Shown: positions 25,901-39,734 of the stretch, piece by piece
Layout: each line of letters starts with the position of its first letter
How positions within the stretch are numbered: position 1 is the first letter of the stretch
From: Ophiostoma sp. CBS 140.51
Taxonomy: Eukaryota; Ascomycota; Sordariomycetes; Ophiostomatales; Ophiostomataceae
Direction: 5' to 3'
DNA: 64,000 nt
NCBI GenBank assembly: GCA_029298735.1
Contig: JANSLP010000042.1
Coordinates: 103,514-167,513 of the forward strand
The notes under the pieces: generated by a model
Databases searched by the model: none
Told to the model about the DNA's origin: nothing
Seen by the model: only the letters and a program-made list of their open reading frames with translations
Made by a program: the position numbers and the translations under genes

Positions 25901-28900
25901 TGCAAGGACCAGCCTGCGAGTTCGGTTTGGCAAGCAATTTTTCTTCAGTGATGTCTCTGAGTTTCTCACAGTGGACGGAGTACGCCGTGTCTCGGTGCAG
26001 ACTTCGATGCATGAGAAATGCATGCACTGCCGTCTTCAACTACACACACTTTTCTCTCTCTTTTTGTCCTATTTTTCTGCATATGCGGCTTACGCTCACT
26101 GGTTGCGTTTCCAAGAAGGACGGATGGTATAAAAAGGCAGAATGAGATAAAAAATGCAACAAAAGAAAATGACAGGAATAAAAATGAGAAGACAAAAAAA
26201 GTTTATGTTCGTGTCTTGGGTTGCGTAAATTCACAATACTTGTGTTTGAAAATGGAAAGGACAGCGAGAAACACAACAACCGAGTTCTGAGGCTTTCTTG
26301 GTCTCTGATTTGCCCAACTACGATTGACGAGAGTGATGCAATGTTTCTTGTCTTTGCTGTATGAGAGTGAGGGTCTCGAGGGCCTACAAGCTGTGGATTT
26401 GATCCGGCAAATCATGCCTAAAAAATGTGTCCAAACACAGAAGTAAACACATGATTTTTACCCTTTTTTTTCTATCATTTTCTCCAGCAAACAACGTGGG
26501 CCACGTCCACGCTCGCATTGCACTGCCGAGCCTTTCCTATTTCTTTCTTCTTTTCTCCCAAGAATATTGTTCTCCAGCCGCCACATTGTAGGGCTGAATC
26601 TCCCCACGCAGCCCATTTCACACCCGTCTATCTTGCTATCTGGGCTGGACCATCTCGCCCTGACCTGGTGCGCGCTGAGCTGTCAGAATTGGGCCAAGAA
26701 AATTGTGCACAACGCCCAGATGAAGCAGAGGGAGAGCAAAAGGACCGCCGGAAGAGAAAGAAAAGAAAGAAAGAAAAAAAAGTCTCAGCCCTCCAACAGG
26801 GTCACAGACAAAAAGGCTGGGCATGGCGGCATAGGGCCAGCATAGGGCACAAGCAGGCACAAAACGGATTAGCCGCAAGCCACACGACCCAGAGCACCGG
26901 ATTTCTGATTGTCTTGCTACCCTGTGGCCCTGCTTGTGACCTGATGTCTGCCCTGCCACTTCTGCTTATCCGAACCTGCACATATCAGGCTCGTGGAGGG
27001 ATGCAATGCAGCCCTAGGCTAAGACGGGGAACAGGAAAGAAAGAAAGAAATATAGAAAGAACAGAGCATGAATGGAAGGAGAAGAGAGAAGGAAAAGCAC
27101 ACTTTTCTTCTGTTCGTGGTCACGTTGCAATGGGACGACTCTCACGAGGCAGACTGTTCCATTCTTTACCCAAATTTCTCCGCTGTTCATGCAACTCTGC
27201 TCACCGCATGATTGTTTCTCGGACAGGGCGAGATGAAAATGACAGAAAAAAGGAAACAAGAAGAAGTGCGAAGTTGAAGGAAGCAAAACAGAAGCGAGAG
27301 AAGGAGAAAAAGAAAATAAACAATGCGATGTAACGCCGTATGGTATAATTCAAGCCACTGCATGTTTGGCAGGCATGTTTCTGAACGTCGTATTAATGGT
27401 CGGTCAGGTAGGCCCTGATAGAGGCCCTGTTGTTTTACAAAGAGAAAAAGTTCGTGCAGAATAAGCGTTATTACGGGGGAAGACCTGGGCCTGGCCACAG
27501 CCAAGGAGAGCCCAGAACGGTTCTCCCACATCCTCGGGTCAAACAAGACACAGATACAAAAGCAAGGGCCACGATGGGGCGCTTCTCTCTTTCATCTTCC
27601 TTGTCGGCAATCCAAATTATTGCCATTATTTTATGAGGAATGAATTGAGTCCTCCCGCTTCCATAGGCCACGGCATATTTTCAGCACGATATACCAGGTC
27701 TGGGCGTCTCGTTAGTCCTCACAACATCCCTCCATATAGCACTGCTCGACTAATTGTCTCAAGATATTGGCGAGATTGATTTTGCACTGCCAAGTTTTGG
27801 TAAACGAAAAAAAATCATGATATTGATGAGAAGGCACGAAAAAAGAAAAGAAGCAATGCGGTGAGAAGTCTTGGAATAGTAACGTAGCGACGTCGTGCTC
27901 CCCGAGCCTTGAGTTGTATTGAAGCTGTCCCTTCTTTTCAGTGCATGCTGTCACTTTGCAGATAAAACAAAAATGCCCTGGTATTTCCTACAGGAGCTCG
28001 ACGTCAGATTTGAGTTCGCCCTCTCCGGTCTGATGCCCTATTCAGCAGGTGGCAGCCAATCTTTCATGCTCGTCAGCAAAGGGCGGGGAGACATGTCGGC
28101 TCTGTCGTCCCAAGACTCTGGCACTTTTGGAGTGCCAACCAACACCTGGAGGTATGTCACCACTGCATCTTTCCTTTCTTTTCCTTTCCCCAAAGGTACC
28201 TACATCACGGCCTTATTGCTTTGACTTTTCTACCCATTTCACCGTACTCGGCTCGCAGAAGAGACGAATACTCCCCTACGACGGAGAAAAAGAAGCAGAC
28301 GAGGTTTTATTGTGAGAAGCATCATCGTATGTTTGCAACAGTGCGGTATACGCGGATTCGACTCGAACCAGTACCAACAGCATTCTGGGATGTCTCTCGC
28401 CTGTTGCATGCTACCCTGCCCTGTCCTGTGTCTCTTGTGCAGCGTGCAACAGCGAGACTGCGCCCCAATTTCATCACTAAAATAACAACTGTATTTTGTG
28501 TGCGTGTCCAGTATATTTGACAGGCCATGCCACGGCAGGCACGATACACACAACACACAGAAAGCAACCCCGCGCGCAATACCGCAGTTGGGGATGCGGC
28601 GAGATTGATTGACAAACAGAAAAGGGAAAGGACAACCAACAGACAGGGAGTTCCACTCTTGCCCAGGGACAGGGGGGAAAGGGAAAGGAGCTTCGGCCGT
28701 CGTTAACCAACCAATTACAGTATTCAATCTTGGTCTTGGCAAACTGGGAAAGCCTAAATTTCTGTGAACGTCCATTTTTCTTGTGGCCGTTCCTGGGCGC
28801 TGGTCTCTTTGGCGTTGGCGTTGGGCAGGGGGAGGAAAGCTTTCCGGCATGGTAGGGGCTAGGCCAGATAGGGGAATGAACCTGCGCATCCTGGGACTCT

Positions 28901-30615
28901 GTGGAAGAACTGCTCTGCTTCCACCACCAGAATACTGAGCCTCGTCTCTTTACGATGAATGCGAGTTGTCAACCCTGCAAGAACTCTCTCTGCAAGGCCA
29001 AGGAAGCGCAGAGCCAAGAACAAACTCCTGCCGTATTACCCCTGATGCACACTTTCGTCTTTGTCTCGTAATCGTAAAGGAAGCGGAAGACAAAATCCTT
29101 CTCATCCACTCTTCCTGTTCTCTTTCTCCTCAGTACTTTGATTTTTTGTCAATCCTCTTTTTCTGTTTTCATCCCAACAGGAAAACCCGGGCATCTGGGC
29201 CCGAAGACTAGCGGGCATCGGAAAGTAATCAAACGATGACAGGGGTTTTCGTGAGTGCTGCAGGGGAAATTCGAGAGGCGGCGGCACGAGAGATGAGAGA
29301 TGAGTCCTTTTTAAGAGTGAGAAAAACCCATTCACAGTAGACAAATATCACAGGTAAAAAAAGAGCGGACGGCGGAAGAGAAAAGCAAACTTCCGCGACG
29401 AGAAAAAAGGAACAAGAAAAAGCAAAAGACCCAGCAGCTTGGAAATGAAATCTCGTTGCTTTCCATCCATTCGCATCCTCTCATCCCCTCTCATCCCTTC
29501 CGTAGGATGCCGGCCAAATAACAGGCCGGTCCCCAAACTCCTCGTTTCCCCCTCTCCCCATGCGCCCACGCGCCCCCTCTTTGCCCCCCCTCAAAAGTGT
29601 CGATACCACGTTTAGACTGATTTGGGTATGTTCTTGCGCCACGAAGCCCTGCTTTTTCACCAGGAACCAAGATGCAAAGAATTTATTCCCACCTGGCCAG
29701 ACACGTATTAAACAGGGATTGAAGTTTTGGGAGAATTCTTTGCTTTCTTTTTACTCCATTGATGGCTCTCGAATATGCTTTGAATTTTTTTTAAGGCGGA
29801 TCAACGGCTATCTCGTCATGAGAGCATCATTGGTAAAAGTTATCCCATTGGGGCTTCCTTGTTCGTGTGTGTGGAATACAATTCGCTCTAAGAAGAAAAA
29901 AGGAAGAGATAGAACGCTGTCTTTTCTGGGCAACGATAAACCATCTCAATCTCGGGGAACGATTTCATCGCAAATCGTTGAAGGGATTCCCCCTAAAAGG
30001 CAAACTTTCCATATGCACCGTACCCTGCAGTGTAATCTTGATGACCGAGCTTTGAAAAGAACCAGAAAAGGGGGTAAAGTACCTTATCAAGTTGTGCAAC
30101 AAGTCGCCGGCCGAGAAAGTGTCTGACTATTTCTTATTTTGCGGGTGCAATTCCGCTGTTACCTGGCTACAACTTCAGTGTGATATAGAGTTTACAAGTG
30201 AATTCTGGAGTTGCCTGCCCAAAGTGCGCGTACTTTGCGAAATGCTCTACCGCTCGCATTCGTTTGTTGACAATGATCTGCACAACATCTCGGCCTTGCG
30301 ATGCACTCTCTTAATTTTTCCAGATTGGGCAAACGATGTAAGTGAGCTTCCAATACGACGTTAACTGGGATGTGAATTTGGAATAACAACAAGAGTTTCT
30401 GGGAAGATTTTCTGTGACGGTACCATCAGTTGTGGGGAGAAGAAGAGCTTGCGGGTAGCTTTGTATTCCGATAAAAAATTATTAGATCAAAAAATCCACG
30501 ATCCTGATTGTCGGCTCGCCCTGCTCTTTTCGAATGCGAGTGGTTGGGCAACAATCGTGACAAGGAAAGACGGAGGACGTTGCAATGCAAACAGAAACCA
30601 AGGCGGAGTCATTGA

Positions 30616-30683
30616 AAAAGAAAAGAAAAGAAAAGAAAAGAAAAGAAAAGAAAAGAAAAGAAAAGAAAAGAAAAGAAAAGAAA
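30616..30683. repeat. (AAAAG)n pentanucleotide microsatellite
   Basis: Roughly a dozen near-perfect AAAAG units. All three frames stay open through it, which explains the Lys/Glu-rich and Phe/Leu/Ser-rich open frames that cross it. Confidence 0.9.
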
Positions 30684-32833
30684 CAAAATAGTCCCTGCCC
30701 GTGATGATAATAAATAAAAAACCCTGACATTTCATTCTGTATGTGGACGACACAGTGGTACACACACCACCGATGGAGCAAGGTTACAATGGGAGCCTGG
30801 CCAAACGAGATATTTCAAAGTCAGATGGCCAGGCCAGGCCCTGAACCTGGAGCCCGGTACGTTTCTTCGCTTTTTAACTGGGTGCTGGCTATCCCGGAAA
30901 ACAGAGACAAGAGACGATCGACACGGCAAACGAGGCTCCCGAGACTAGGGCAAGGCAAAGAAAGCCCAACCAGCCCCTCCAAGCTCTCCAGACAAGCCCC
31001 AGGCCCCCAGCGAATGACACCTTGTAGGGTGTTATTCGCCAAAGTCCACTGTTTTAGACCTAGAATGAGGGGGCGTTTGCTGGAAATGCTGGGAATTTGA
31101 GGCGAGATGGATATCCCGTCGGAGACAAAATCTGATCCAGTTTTGTGTTTGTGTATGAATATCGAGAGGAAGAATGTGAAAAAAGAAACTGCAGAAATTG
31201 GCAAGAGGCCGGACCCAGCAGGTCGGCGACTGGAAATTGGAACGAGACAAACAAGACAAGGCAGGGTAACATCGCGGGATCAGATTCGGAAAATCAGAGA
31301 CAAAATGACGAGCAAACACAGGGAAACCAACATCGACATGGCCCTTTGACATCGACATGACCCAAACGAACGGGAAGATGGGCAACGGGACGGGGGCTGG
31401 TAAGATGTTGTGCAATATCGCGAAATTGCTTTCTGGTCCGTACGGTTGCTTTGCATCCTTTGTTGTTTCTCTTTTTTTCTTTTACCCATTTCGTCGGAAC
31501 TCCCTGCTTTCTTTCATGCTTCTCATCTCCAAGATGTTGCCTGTTCCTTCACCACCTCCGTGGTTGCCATGCCGTCGGTACGAGGACGTCGTATTTCTGG
31601 CTTGGAGATGAGCGATGGTCGATGCGATGATGAGACGACGGGGCGATATCCATGCCGCCTGCTACTCTGTGATACTCAGTGCTCACGACAGGAAGATGGC
31701 GCGGACGTAAGACACACAGCAAGACTGTCGTCAGATTTTTTTCTGACTTGCCGCCGTCTAAGGATCATCGGCCTAGAACTAACAGCAAAAAAGTAATATT
31801 CTCTCATGAGCATGCCTTCATGGGGTTATCTTTGCATGTATCTTACACATATACGATGGGCGATGCACATGCAAGAAAGACGTGCAGACATGCGAGTGGC
31901 AGACACAGCCCGCCTTCCCCGTTGGTAGGTCGTAGGCCCTTCTGAGGTCATTGTCCAGAAAAGAGACGGAGAAATGGAAAAAGTCGAAACTCGCATCCCC
32001 TCCAGTACCTCGAATCCCCTCCTCAAGCAAAGCCGAGGTGCCCTTTCCGACCTAGTGGACGAGAGACAGACGGCAGTGACGGCCCTGTCGATGCAAGATA
32101 GTGGCATTTGGTTAGCCTGAAAAGGCTTTGGGTTGTTGTCCCAAGACCGACCAAGGCGGCCCATAAGGCTGTGCTCCCATTGACAAGACTGATCACAAGG
32201 CCCACGGGCTTGGTTTATTGGCTGTCTTTTCCTTTGACATGGATAGAGCCCCAAGTCGACCTAGGCCTTTCGGGGACTTGTCTGTGCTATCGTTGCGAGT
32301 TCTGTCCCCGAGCTTCCCTCCCTTTTCTCGCTTCTTGGTGGAGTCTACTGTGGATTATTAAGTATTTTGCTTGTGTCCTCTTGTCCTATTTTGTGATTTA
32401 TCCTCTTTCAACCCAACCATCTGCTCGGAGCGCCCTTTGACTGTTCTGAATAATTACTGTCCAGGACTGCTCAAGAGCTTGACACCACTGCGACGTCGCA
32501 GCCTGTAGCAGAAATGCACAAGTATAAAAATATCTTTTGGCACAATGGCGCACACACATATGCACCTCTTGGGTCACAGCCCCGCTGTCAAGCTTTGAGC
32601 CTCCACCATTTTATTTTGTGTGGCTGCTCTCGCTACTGCGTCGGCATCATCTTGTCAGTATCGTAAGGCCTGACGTGCAACCCAACTGCCACCGCAAATC
32701 GGTTCTTGAGGCTCATTCCTCCGATCTCTCTGACCTCATTCTTTTCCCGTAACCGCACATGCTCTCATGCACTTACTCACTCGTGCACTTTCTGACATCT
32801 TGACCGACATCTGGAGAAGGACTGGCCCCCAAT

Positions 32834-32869
32834 TTTCTCTCTCTCTCTGTCTCTCTCTCTGTCTCTCTT
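32834..32869. repeat. (CT)n microsatellite with GT interruptions
   Basis: Alternating C and T broken twice by a single G, in non-coding sequence. Confidence 0.85.
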
Positions 32870-34800
32870 GAGATCCTACTTCTTTGTGTCCCACCAACGT
32901 TGGACAACATTAAAAAAGTTGCCCGGCAAACGACCAAATAGATTGCCTTATTTTTCTTTTTTTAAACATAGACCTTGCCAACAGATGAGAAGAAAGGGGT
33001 AAGTAAAGGGAGAAAATAGGCAAAGAAAACAAAGCGACTGGTCTTCTTCAATAGGTGACACGACAACACGCCATTTTTAGCTTCTTTCTCGTCAATCCTC
33101 GCTTCTGAATTTTCAAGTGGGTTTTGTCGTCTTTTTCAAAAACCAATATTTCAATGCACATGCATTGTCACTTTGTCTCCACGGAGAAGGGGACATAAAA
33201 ATATAGAGAATCATAAAAAACCTCGTCACACGGAACTCACCGTCGTTATTATTAAAAATAATATTGAGTATTGTGTTTTTCTGCTTCGCCTGCCGGTAGT
33301 TTATGGTCCTGAGCCACCAACAGAAGAGGAAAAGAGACGATGAGAGGGGGCAGTTGGTGTTAGCGGGAAGGCCAGGACGGTATTAGCGCGCCGAATGCAC
33401 TAAAAGGTATGTTTGCTCGGTTTGTTAGTGAGTTTACAGCAGAAGACAGAAGGAAGAGAGTGTGGCGGGGAAAATCAGGGAGGGAGCCGACTCCACTTGG
33501 GAGGCATAAGCGCGGAAGATGGGGTGTGTGCCTTCCTACTGAGTCGAGTTGAAAAGTGCACCAAAGAACATACCGAGGATGAAGGAAGATACTGCTACGG
33601 CGAAAAAAGAGAAGGGACGACACACTCTCGACACTGCACTGCGGGCAGCGCGCAAAGATACCAAAACAGACCTGTGGTGCAACCTCGCAGCGTGATGGCG
33701 GAGTGGCTCAGCAAGCAACAGAGGGAAAGAGCGACTGGACGGACAAGAGGCTCTTCGATACTTTCGTGGGGAAAGCGCGACCACTCACTGCACTCCACCA
33801 CCACACACCTCGGCGACAGCGTCAGTTGGCACCATTTACGAGCAGACACAAGACACTCAAAGACAGCCAGAGACGGCCAAAAGACAACCGAGGAACACAG
33901 TTTTGTCTGTCCTGCCCTGCCTTGTCGGCGTTGTGACCCAGGAACGCTCCGAAGCCCCTGTCGATTACACAGGCACCACCCCCTAAAACATAGAGGAAGA
34001 TGCTACTTTGGCACACATTTTCGGCACACCTTTCTTTTCACTCGCACGAATATCTCGTACGAAATCCTATTCTCACCCCAAAACCCGTGCTCTGGTGTTT
34101 CGTGTCTAAAATAAGACGGAATTCTCAGGGCACTTTCATTTCACAACCGGGAGACAACATAAGGATGAAGACTCGACATATTTATTTGCAAGTATTACTG
34201 GGAGGCTCCTTCCGCAGGTGCGAATCCCGAATATCTCGGCAGTGGGTGTTTCTGTTCGTTCCTTCCCTCTTGTCAATATTGATCGAACTCGTACACAACA
34301 GACACAATCCACAGAAGGAGCGATAAACAGGGACTTGCCCTGCTCTTTCTTCCAACAAACACAGTGGTTAGAGCCAAACTGGGAAGGCGCGTCGGGATAG
34401 CAATTCGAAACTGCAAAAACGTGGGAAACGTAATTTCATCACCACACAAACAACTGTCAACAAAATAAGTGCTCGTCGCCACTATCTGTCCGCATCTGCC
34501 CTGCCAGCCTGCCTGGCTCGCAAACCCCTGGAAGCCTGAACGAAAACGGTGATATTACGCTCACGACATCCTTTTTGCAAACAAGGCAGAGGACACACAC
34601 ACACGGCTGGCGGCAGAACCGCATTCTCACTGCCTTGAATTTGGTTGCAGCAATGGTAAGATGCTGAGGTTGACTTCTTACAAGGGGTGCAGCGCGGAAT
34701 GGTCCTCCAAAAAGACCACTGCAACGCTACCCGTCAAGCATAACGTTATTAACACAGGTTCATTATGATCCGCGAGCCCCCCCCAGAGAAGCCCCAAGAA

Positions 34801-36793
34801 TCCAGGACCCAGGACCACCACCAAGCAAAAAAAAAAAAAAAGCACACCAACAGGGCCCTTTCCGCTGTCGTGTTTTTCGCTTCGCTGCTCCAAACTAGGA
34901 ATAGTCGCGTTTCCACTCCCAAGAGTTGTGCCGCTGACAGGGCTCTCTCCCGCTCAGTGGACACAACTTGCACGGTGCAGTTTGGGGGTGCGGTCTGGGA
35001 CAGGACTGGCCAGGACACGAGGAGGTAGGACTGTGAAGGAGAAAAGACGACACTCCAAAAAAGAAAGTGCACCCAAACAGACCTCTGGCCTGGCCCAGAC
35101 CCGACCTCCTGTCTCCTGTCTCCTGTCTCCTGCATCCCTGGCGCTGGGTTTTTGGCGACATGGAGGAGATCCCTTGCCGTTGAACTCTTTGCCAACCCGT
35201 GTTGCTAGAGTTGTCGGGCACAACAAGATGCACAAGATATGTTTCCGTTCGTCCAAGGCGAACTGACTTGAGCCTCAACTCACGGGAAGAAAGAACTCGC
35301 TTTGCGCCGGCAAGAATTCACGGCGCCATGCCCGTCGCCGACTTCGCTCAACAACCGGTAGCAATCGTCATAAAGCCTTGTCAATGGTATGGTCGGATGA
35401 TGCCAAAATGCCGGCGGCGCAATTATCAAGACTGCCTTGGAACAGAAGAGCCTCGGACAGAGTACTGAATTCACAATATTGAAAGAACCAGGCTGTGCTG
35501 CTCGCTGTTACGCTCGTCCGGTGTCGCGCGCTTCTCGCTCTTCCAAGTCCTCTGAGGAAAAGGGAAAGAAAACCCGCCAAGCATACCCACCGCGGAAGAA
35601 AGAAGCAAATAAGAGAAACAAGGTGCACTCTCCACTCTTGTGAATCAGAACTCCCAGAACCCTCAAGGGAAAAGAAGAAGAAAAGAAAAAGGTAAACGAC
35701 GTGGGTGGGTGCACTGGGTTCAGACTCGACCAGGGAGCCCACAGGGGGCAGAACTGAGAAAGGTACCTGGCCTCTTGTCACTTGCTTTGGTAACAGTGTA
35801 CCCTCCACGTTCGACTGGGACTCTGCAGCTCTTGGGCAAGACGCACCCTCCTATTTTCCCGATTTCCTTCTTCCTTTCTTGTCCACACCCCACACATCCA
35901 CATATCTCACTTCTTTTCCACACCCCTCCCCCTGGCTCCCAGACACCCATGTCCAAGCCTCTTTTCTTTGGCTTCTTTCGTCTCTGCCCTATCCAACGCA
36001 GACCAGATCCTCGCGGGTCTGCGTGTTGTGTGGAACGAACGAAGGCCGTTTATTTTTTTCTGTTCTATCAAAAGCCAACACAGACAAGCCGTGGAGCATC
36101 TGAGTATATATCTCTCGTCGACTGCCCCATCTTCTAAATCCCAAAACGAACGGTTGATTTTCTCTTGTTCTAGTCTCCATTGCAATTCTTCAAAGCACTT
36201 CACATCTTGTTGATTCTCACTCACTTTTTCATACAAGAATACAAGTTGCTCCTCACCTTCGTTTTCCGACTCACCCTTATCTCGATCAGAGCTCTTCGCC
36301 CATCTTAGATCATATTACCACATATTTACTTAATTCGCCTAATCCGCCCTACATAAGCTTTTCTTCTCGAATACGACTTTATTGTGTAAGTTGGCTCTCC
36401 AGCAATAAAATATAAAGAACATCAAGCATCCACCCACGCCGAGCACGCCAGCACCCGTTCCTCGCCTTCTTCTTCTTCTCTAGGTTGATGTTGATCCCAG
36501 AGAAACGCGCTCTAACCGACCTCTTTTTAGGGTCATCTCGTTGGCAATCACTCAGTGTTTTCCAAGTGTTCATCTACTTTTTGAGACATCCCTAAGCATC
36601 TCAACTCGAAAGGTCTCACTACCAGCGTTCCTTCGGCCTCTCACTTCTTTCCTCGTTTTTCCTCATCTCTTGGTGTTCTTGCCACCACTCCTCCCCTCCT
36701 TTGCCCATAACGGTATTTGAGGAGCCCTCCTGCTTCATCATTTTTTTATTCCCTCTCCCTTAATTACCTATTCTCTCCCTCCCTCTCGGCAAG
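34801..36793 (+). promoter_or_regulatory. Promoter and long leader of the C2H2 factor gene
   Basis: From about 35850 to the start codon at 36794 the plus strand is C/T-rich with many TTCTTC and CCTCC blocks, as in fungal 5' leaders. It contains several out-of-frame ATGs, for instance in CCCATGTCC near 35948. No protein gene is seen. Where transcription starts, and whether the leader is spliced, cannot be read from sequence. Confidence 0.45.
35105..35131. repeat. CTCCTGT heptanucleotide tandem
   Basis: About three and a half perfect seven-base units in otherwise non-repetitive intergenic DNA. Confidence 0.8.
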
Positions 36794-38947
36794 ATGAGCA
36801 ACGGCTCCGACGACTACAACTCGCTCTACCCCGAGCCACCACAGGGCGTCTTTGCCTCGCCTTCCATGAGCACCAACCAGCATATGTCGCCCAGCCGCTT
36901 CTTCCCTAGAACACAGCAGAACTTCCTCCCGCCGACGTCCGGAGCCTTCGACGACGGCAGCAACGGCATCCTCTACACTACCGATTTGCCATTCACGAGC
37001 ATGTTTGGTGACCACATGTCACCAACCATGTACTACGAGGACTCCGAAATGCTCATCTCTTCTTCCAGCCTGTCTACCGCCTCCGGCCCGTCTGCACCTT
37101 CGTCCGCAGTCGGCTCGCCGCGCTCGCATCACGACATCCCGACCAGCGTGCCCGAGTGGCCTGCACCACAGGTGTTGAGCGTCAGCCCAAACATTGTGAG
37201 CCAAGGTGACTTTTTCGGCCCTGGCGAGTATAGCTACACCAACAGCCACATGGACGAGTTTGCGCACTTTGAGTTCCCCCAGCCCAAGTCGTTTATTGGT
37301 ACGTTACACTTTGCATAATGTGGGCAGTTGCACCACCTTCCCGTGAAAACAAATGAGCACAAAAAAGAGGAGGAAAGAGGACAGACAGGAACAACGAAAA
37401 TGGGACGAAATACAAAAAAACGCCTCATCAAAACGTTGCAAATTTGCTGTTTACTGTACACCGGCCCTAAAATACACCAAGAACACAAGCGAAATCTCCA
37501 AATGGAAAATGGCCTGTCAGACTACCGAGGAACCCTGCTGACTCTTTTAACTCCGCGCTCTTTTCTTACAGCAGACCCAACCATTCTTCACTCCCAAGTC
37601 CGCAGAATGGGCATGCCGACCCTCGACGCCTACCCGCAGATGCAACCACCAAACCCCGTCGCCTACTCGGCTTCGCCCAGACGCTCGCCTGAGCTCAAGG
37701 CCGACTCGATCTCGCCCTACGCCACCGGCACCGGTGCCTACCCTCAGTTCAGCAGCCCGTACCTGACGCCCACCGCCATGGACGACAAGCGCAGCCAGGT
37801 CAGCCGTGGCAGCCGCGACAGCCGGAGCTCGTTCTCGGGCTTCTCGGCCGATCAGGCCTCGTCTGACGGCGAGAGCAAGGAGAAGTGCCCGGATCCTACC
37901 TGTGGCCGCCGCTTCAAGGACCTCAAGGCACACATGCTCACGCACCTGACGGAGCGTCCGGAGAAGTGCCCCATCCACACCTGCGAGTACAACATCAAGG
38001 GCTTTGCCCGCAAGTACGACAAGAACCGCCACACCCTCACCCACTACAAGGGCACGATGGTGTGCGGTTTCTGCCCAGGCTCCGGCTCTCCCGCCGAAAA
38101 GTCCTTCAACCGCGCCGACGTCTTCAAGCGCCACCTAACTTCCGTGCACGGTGTTGAGCAGAACCCGCCCAACAGCCGTAAGCGGCCCGCCGGCTCCAGC
38201 AGTGCCAACGTCCAGAAGCTGTCGACCTACGCTCCCGATGCTACTGGCAAGTGCAGCACGTGCTCGCAGACCTTCTCCAATGCCCAGGACTTTTACGAGC
38301 ACTTGGACGACTGTGTGTTGCGCATTGTGCAGCAGGAGGATCCCGCTGAGGCCGTCAATGCTTCGCGCCTTGCTGAAGTCGAGAACGACCGCGAGGTACA
38401 GGCCACTCTCGAAAAGAACCAGGTCTCCTCGGCCGTTGCCGACTCGACCCACGATGGCGATGACGACGAGGACATGGACGAGGAGGACGCTGCTGGTGAC
38501 GACGAGAGCCCCAAGGACGACTCGTTCCGTGGCGTCTCTGGCTCGCCCAAGAAGCTCAAGACCGGCCCGGCCAACGGTGTTCAGAAGTCGCGTGGCCTCA
38601 CCCACTCTCGAGGCGGTGTCCCCTTCACTGGCAAGCCGCGGTCCCGCCGCAGCCGGCAGAACTACCCCACCTCGTGGGGCTTCGACAAGGGCCAGATGAC
38701 GATGCGCAAGCGTGTCATGACTGTGTTCGAGGGACCGCGCCGCCTGGCCAAGGACGACATGATGCTGTCGACCGAGCACGAGGTCCGCCTCAAGCTTTCG
38801 GACGGCAAGGCTTACGTCACCGACCTGGATGTCCAGACCCTCAAGCGCGCCGAGGGCTTCCTCACTGCCACTGATGAGGAGAAGGGCCCTTGGATCTCCG
38901 ATGACCCAACCGCTGAGCAGATGAAGCAGATGCAGGCCGGCATCTAA
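36794..38947 (+). CDS. C2H2 zinc-finger protein (Ezf-type putative transcription factor)
   Basis: Two exons, 36794-37298 and 37572-38947, give 626 residues. The 273-nt intron is the longest here apart from that of RPL17. The N-terminal ~270 residues are Ser/Pro/Tyr-rich and disordered. The finger block starts at Cys274: CPDPTC with HMLTH (274-293, short 9-residue spacer), CPIHTC with HTLTH (301-326, 15-residue spacer) and CGFC with HLTSVH (333-361). A detached C2HC-like finger, CSTC with HLDDC, lies at 396-416. A Glu/Asp-rich tract (about 450-480) and a basic SRRSRQN region precede the conserved C terminus. The block RKYDKNRHTLTHYKGTMVCG is one I recall from the Aspergillus protein annotated Ezf. 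A nuclear DNA-binding role is inferred, and targets are unknown. Confidence 0.9.
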
Positions 38948-39734
38948 GGATGCTTCCGTCTTGCAACATCTTCCCTCCTCCACTCACCTCTTTCTCATCT
39001 TTCTTCTCTTATCACTACTTGTTTCTGGGCCCATGAGATTGACCCCTCTCTTGCGGCACTTATATATTACTGGGCTTAATGACTTGATGCTGGGTTTCAC
39101 GAACTTTTTTACTATTTGTCTGGAAATGATATGGGCAAAAACTTCTTTCTGGGTTTCCAAATCTTTGGGAAGTGTTTTAATAGCCATTTTCTTGTCTTTG
39201 TTTTGCAGCTTTTGTTTCTTGTTTTTTGTCTTCTTCTTTTTCTCATAGCTTCTACCTCCAGCCAGCCTTGCCCTTTGCTCATCTCATCCATGGGACAACC
39301 TTCTAAAAAAAGGCGGCTCGATACCGATACCCTTGCTTAATGTTCGAATCGAAATATCAAAATCATTAATAACCAAACATTTGTCTCCTGTGAAATGTGT
39401 TGAGTATCAATGTAAATAAATGAGATGCCTTGCATCAATGATTTGTCTCATATTTTGTAAAACTTTGTGAAGCTTTTTTTTTTTGGCCGGCGGTGGGATG
39501 AAAAATTTGAAAGGTAGTGGTTCAAATCCGGAGATTCTCCACCAAAATGAGGCAGGAGGGGCAAACTGTAAATAGTGCCCTACGATGATAGCAACTGCCG
39601 CTTTTGAGTAAAAAATCTTGTGTCGCTTCACTCACCACCATTTAGGAAGGAGACACAACACGACTCGAAAGGAAAAATAACAACATATGGCTTCCCCTCC
39701 AACACACACTCTCTCCCACACACACCCTAACAAA
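38948..39734. other. Intergenic region between C2H2 factor and methyltransferase genes
   Basis: It contains the 3' end of the zinc-finger transcript and the promoter of the next gene. It is T-rich at 39180-39250 and has a poly(T) run near 39475. No gene is seen. Confidence 0.5.

Larger units (their letters stand above)
17133..34800. other. Gene-poor region, right part of the desert
   Basis: No protein gene is supported over about 17.7 kb. Open frames of 230-270 codons exist (20005-20694, 23426-24190, 26518-27333, 33413-34114). All are in C/T- or A/G-skewed sequence, where stops are rare on one strand, and none shows a domain, signal peptide or plausible splicing to a neighbour. Simple-sequence tracts are listed separately. 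No terminal repeats, reverse transcriptase or transposase motifs were recognised by eye. Confidence 0.5.

Noticed and set aside
26518..27333. 271-codon Lys/Arg/Glu-rich plus-strand frame
   Set aside because: It lies in purine-rich sequence where stops are rare on one strand; no domain and overlapping frames on both strands.
38135..38983. 282-codon minus-strand frame
   Set aside because: Antisense shadow of the zinc-finger gene, without protein features.
39505..39545. GGTTCAAATCC string resembling a tRNA T loop, with CCACCA nearby
   Set aside because: The flanking stems do not pair and no acceptor, D or anticodon arms can be drawn upstream.
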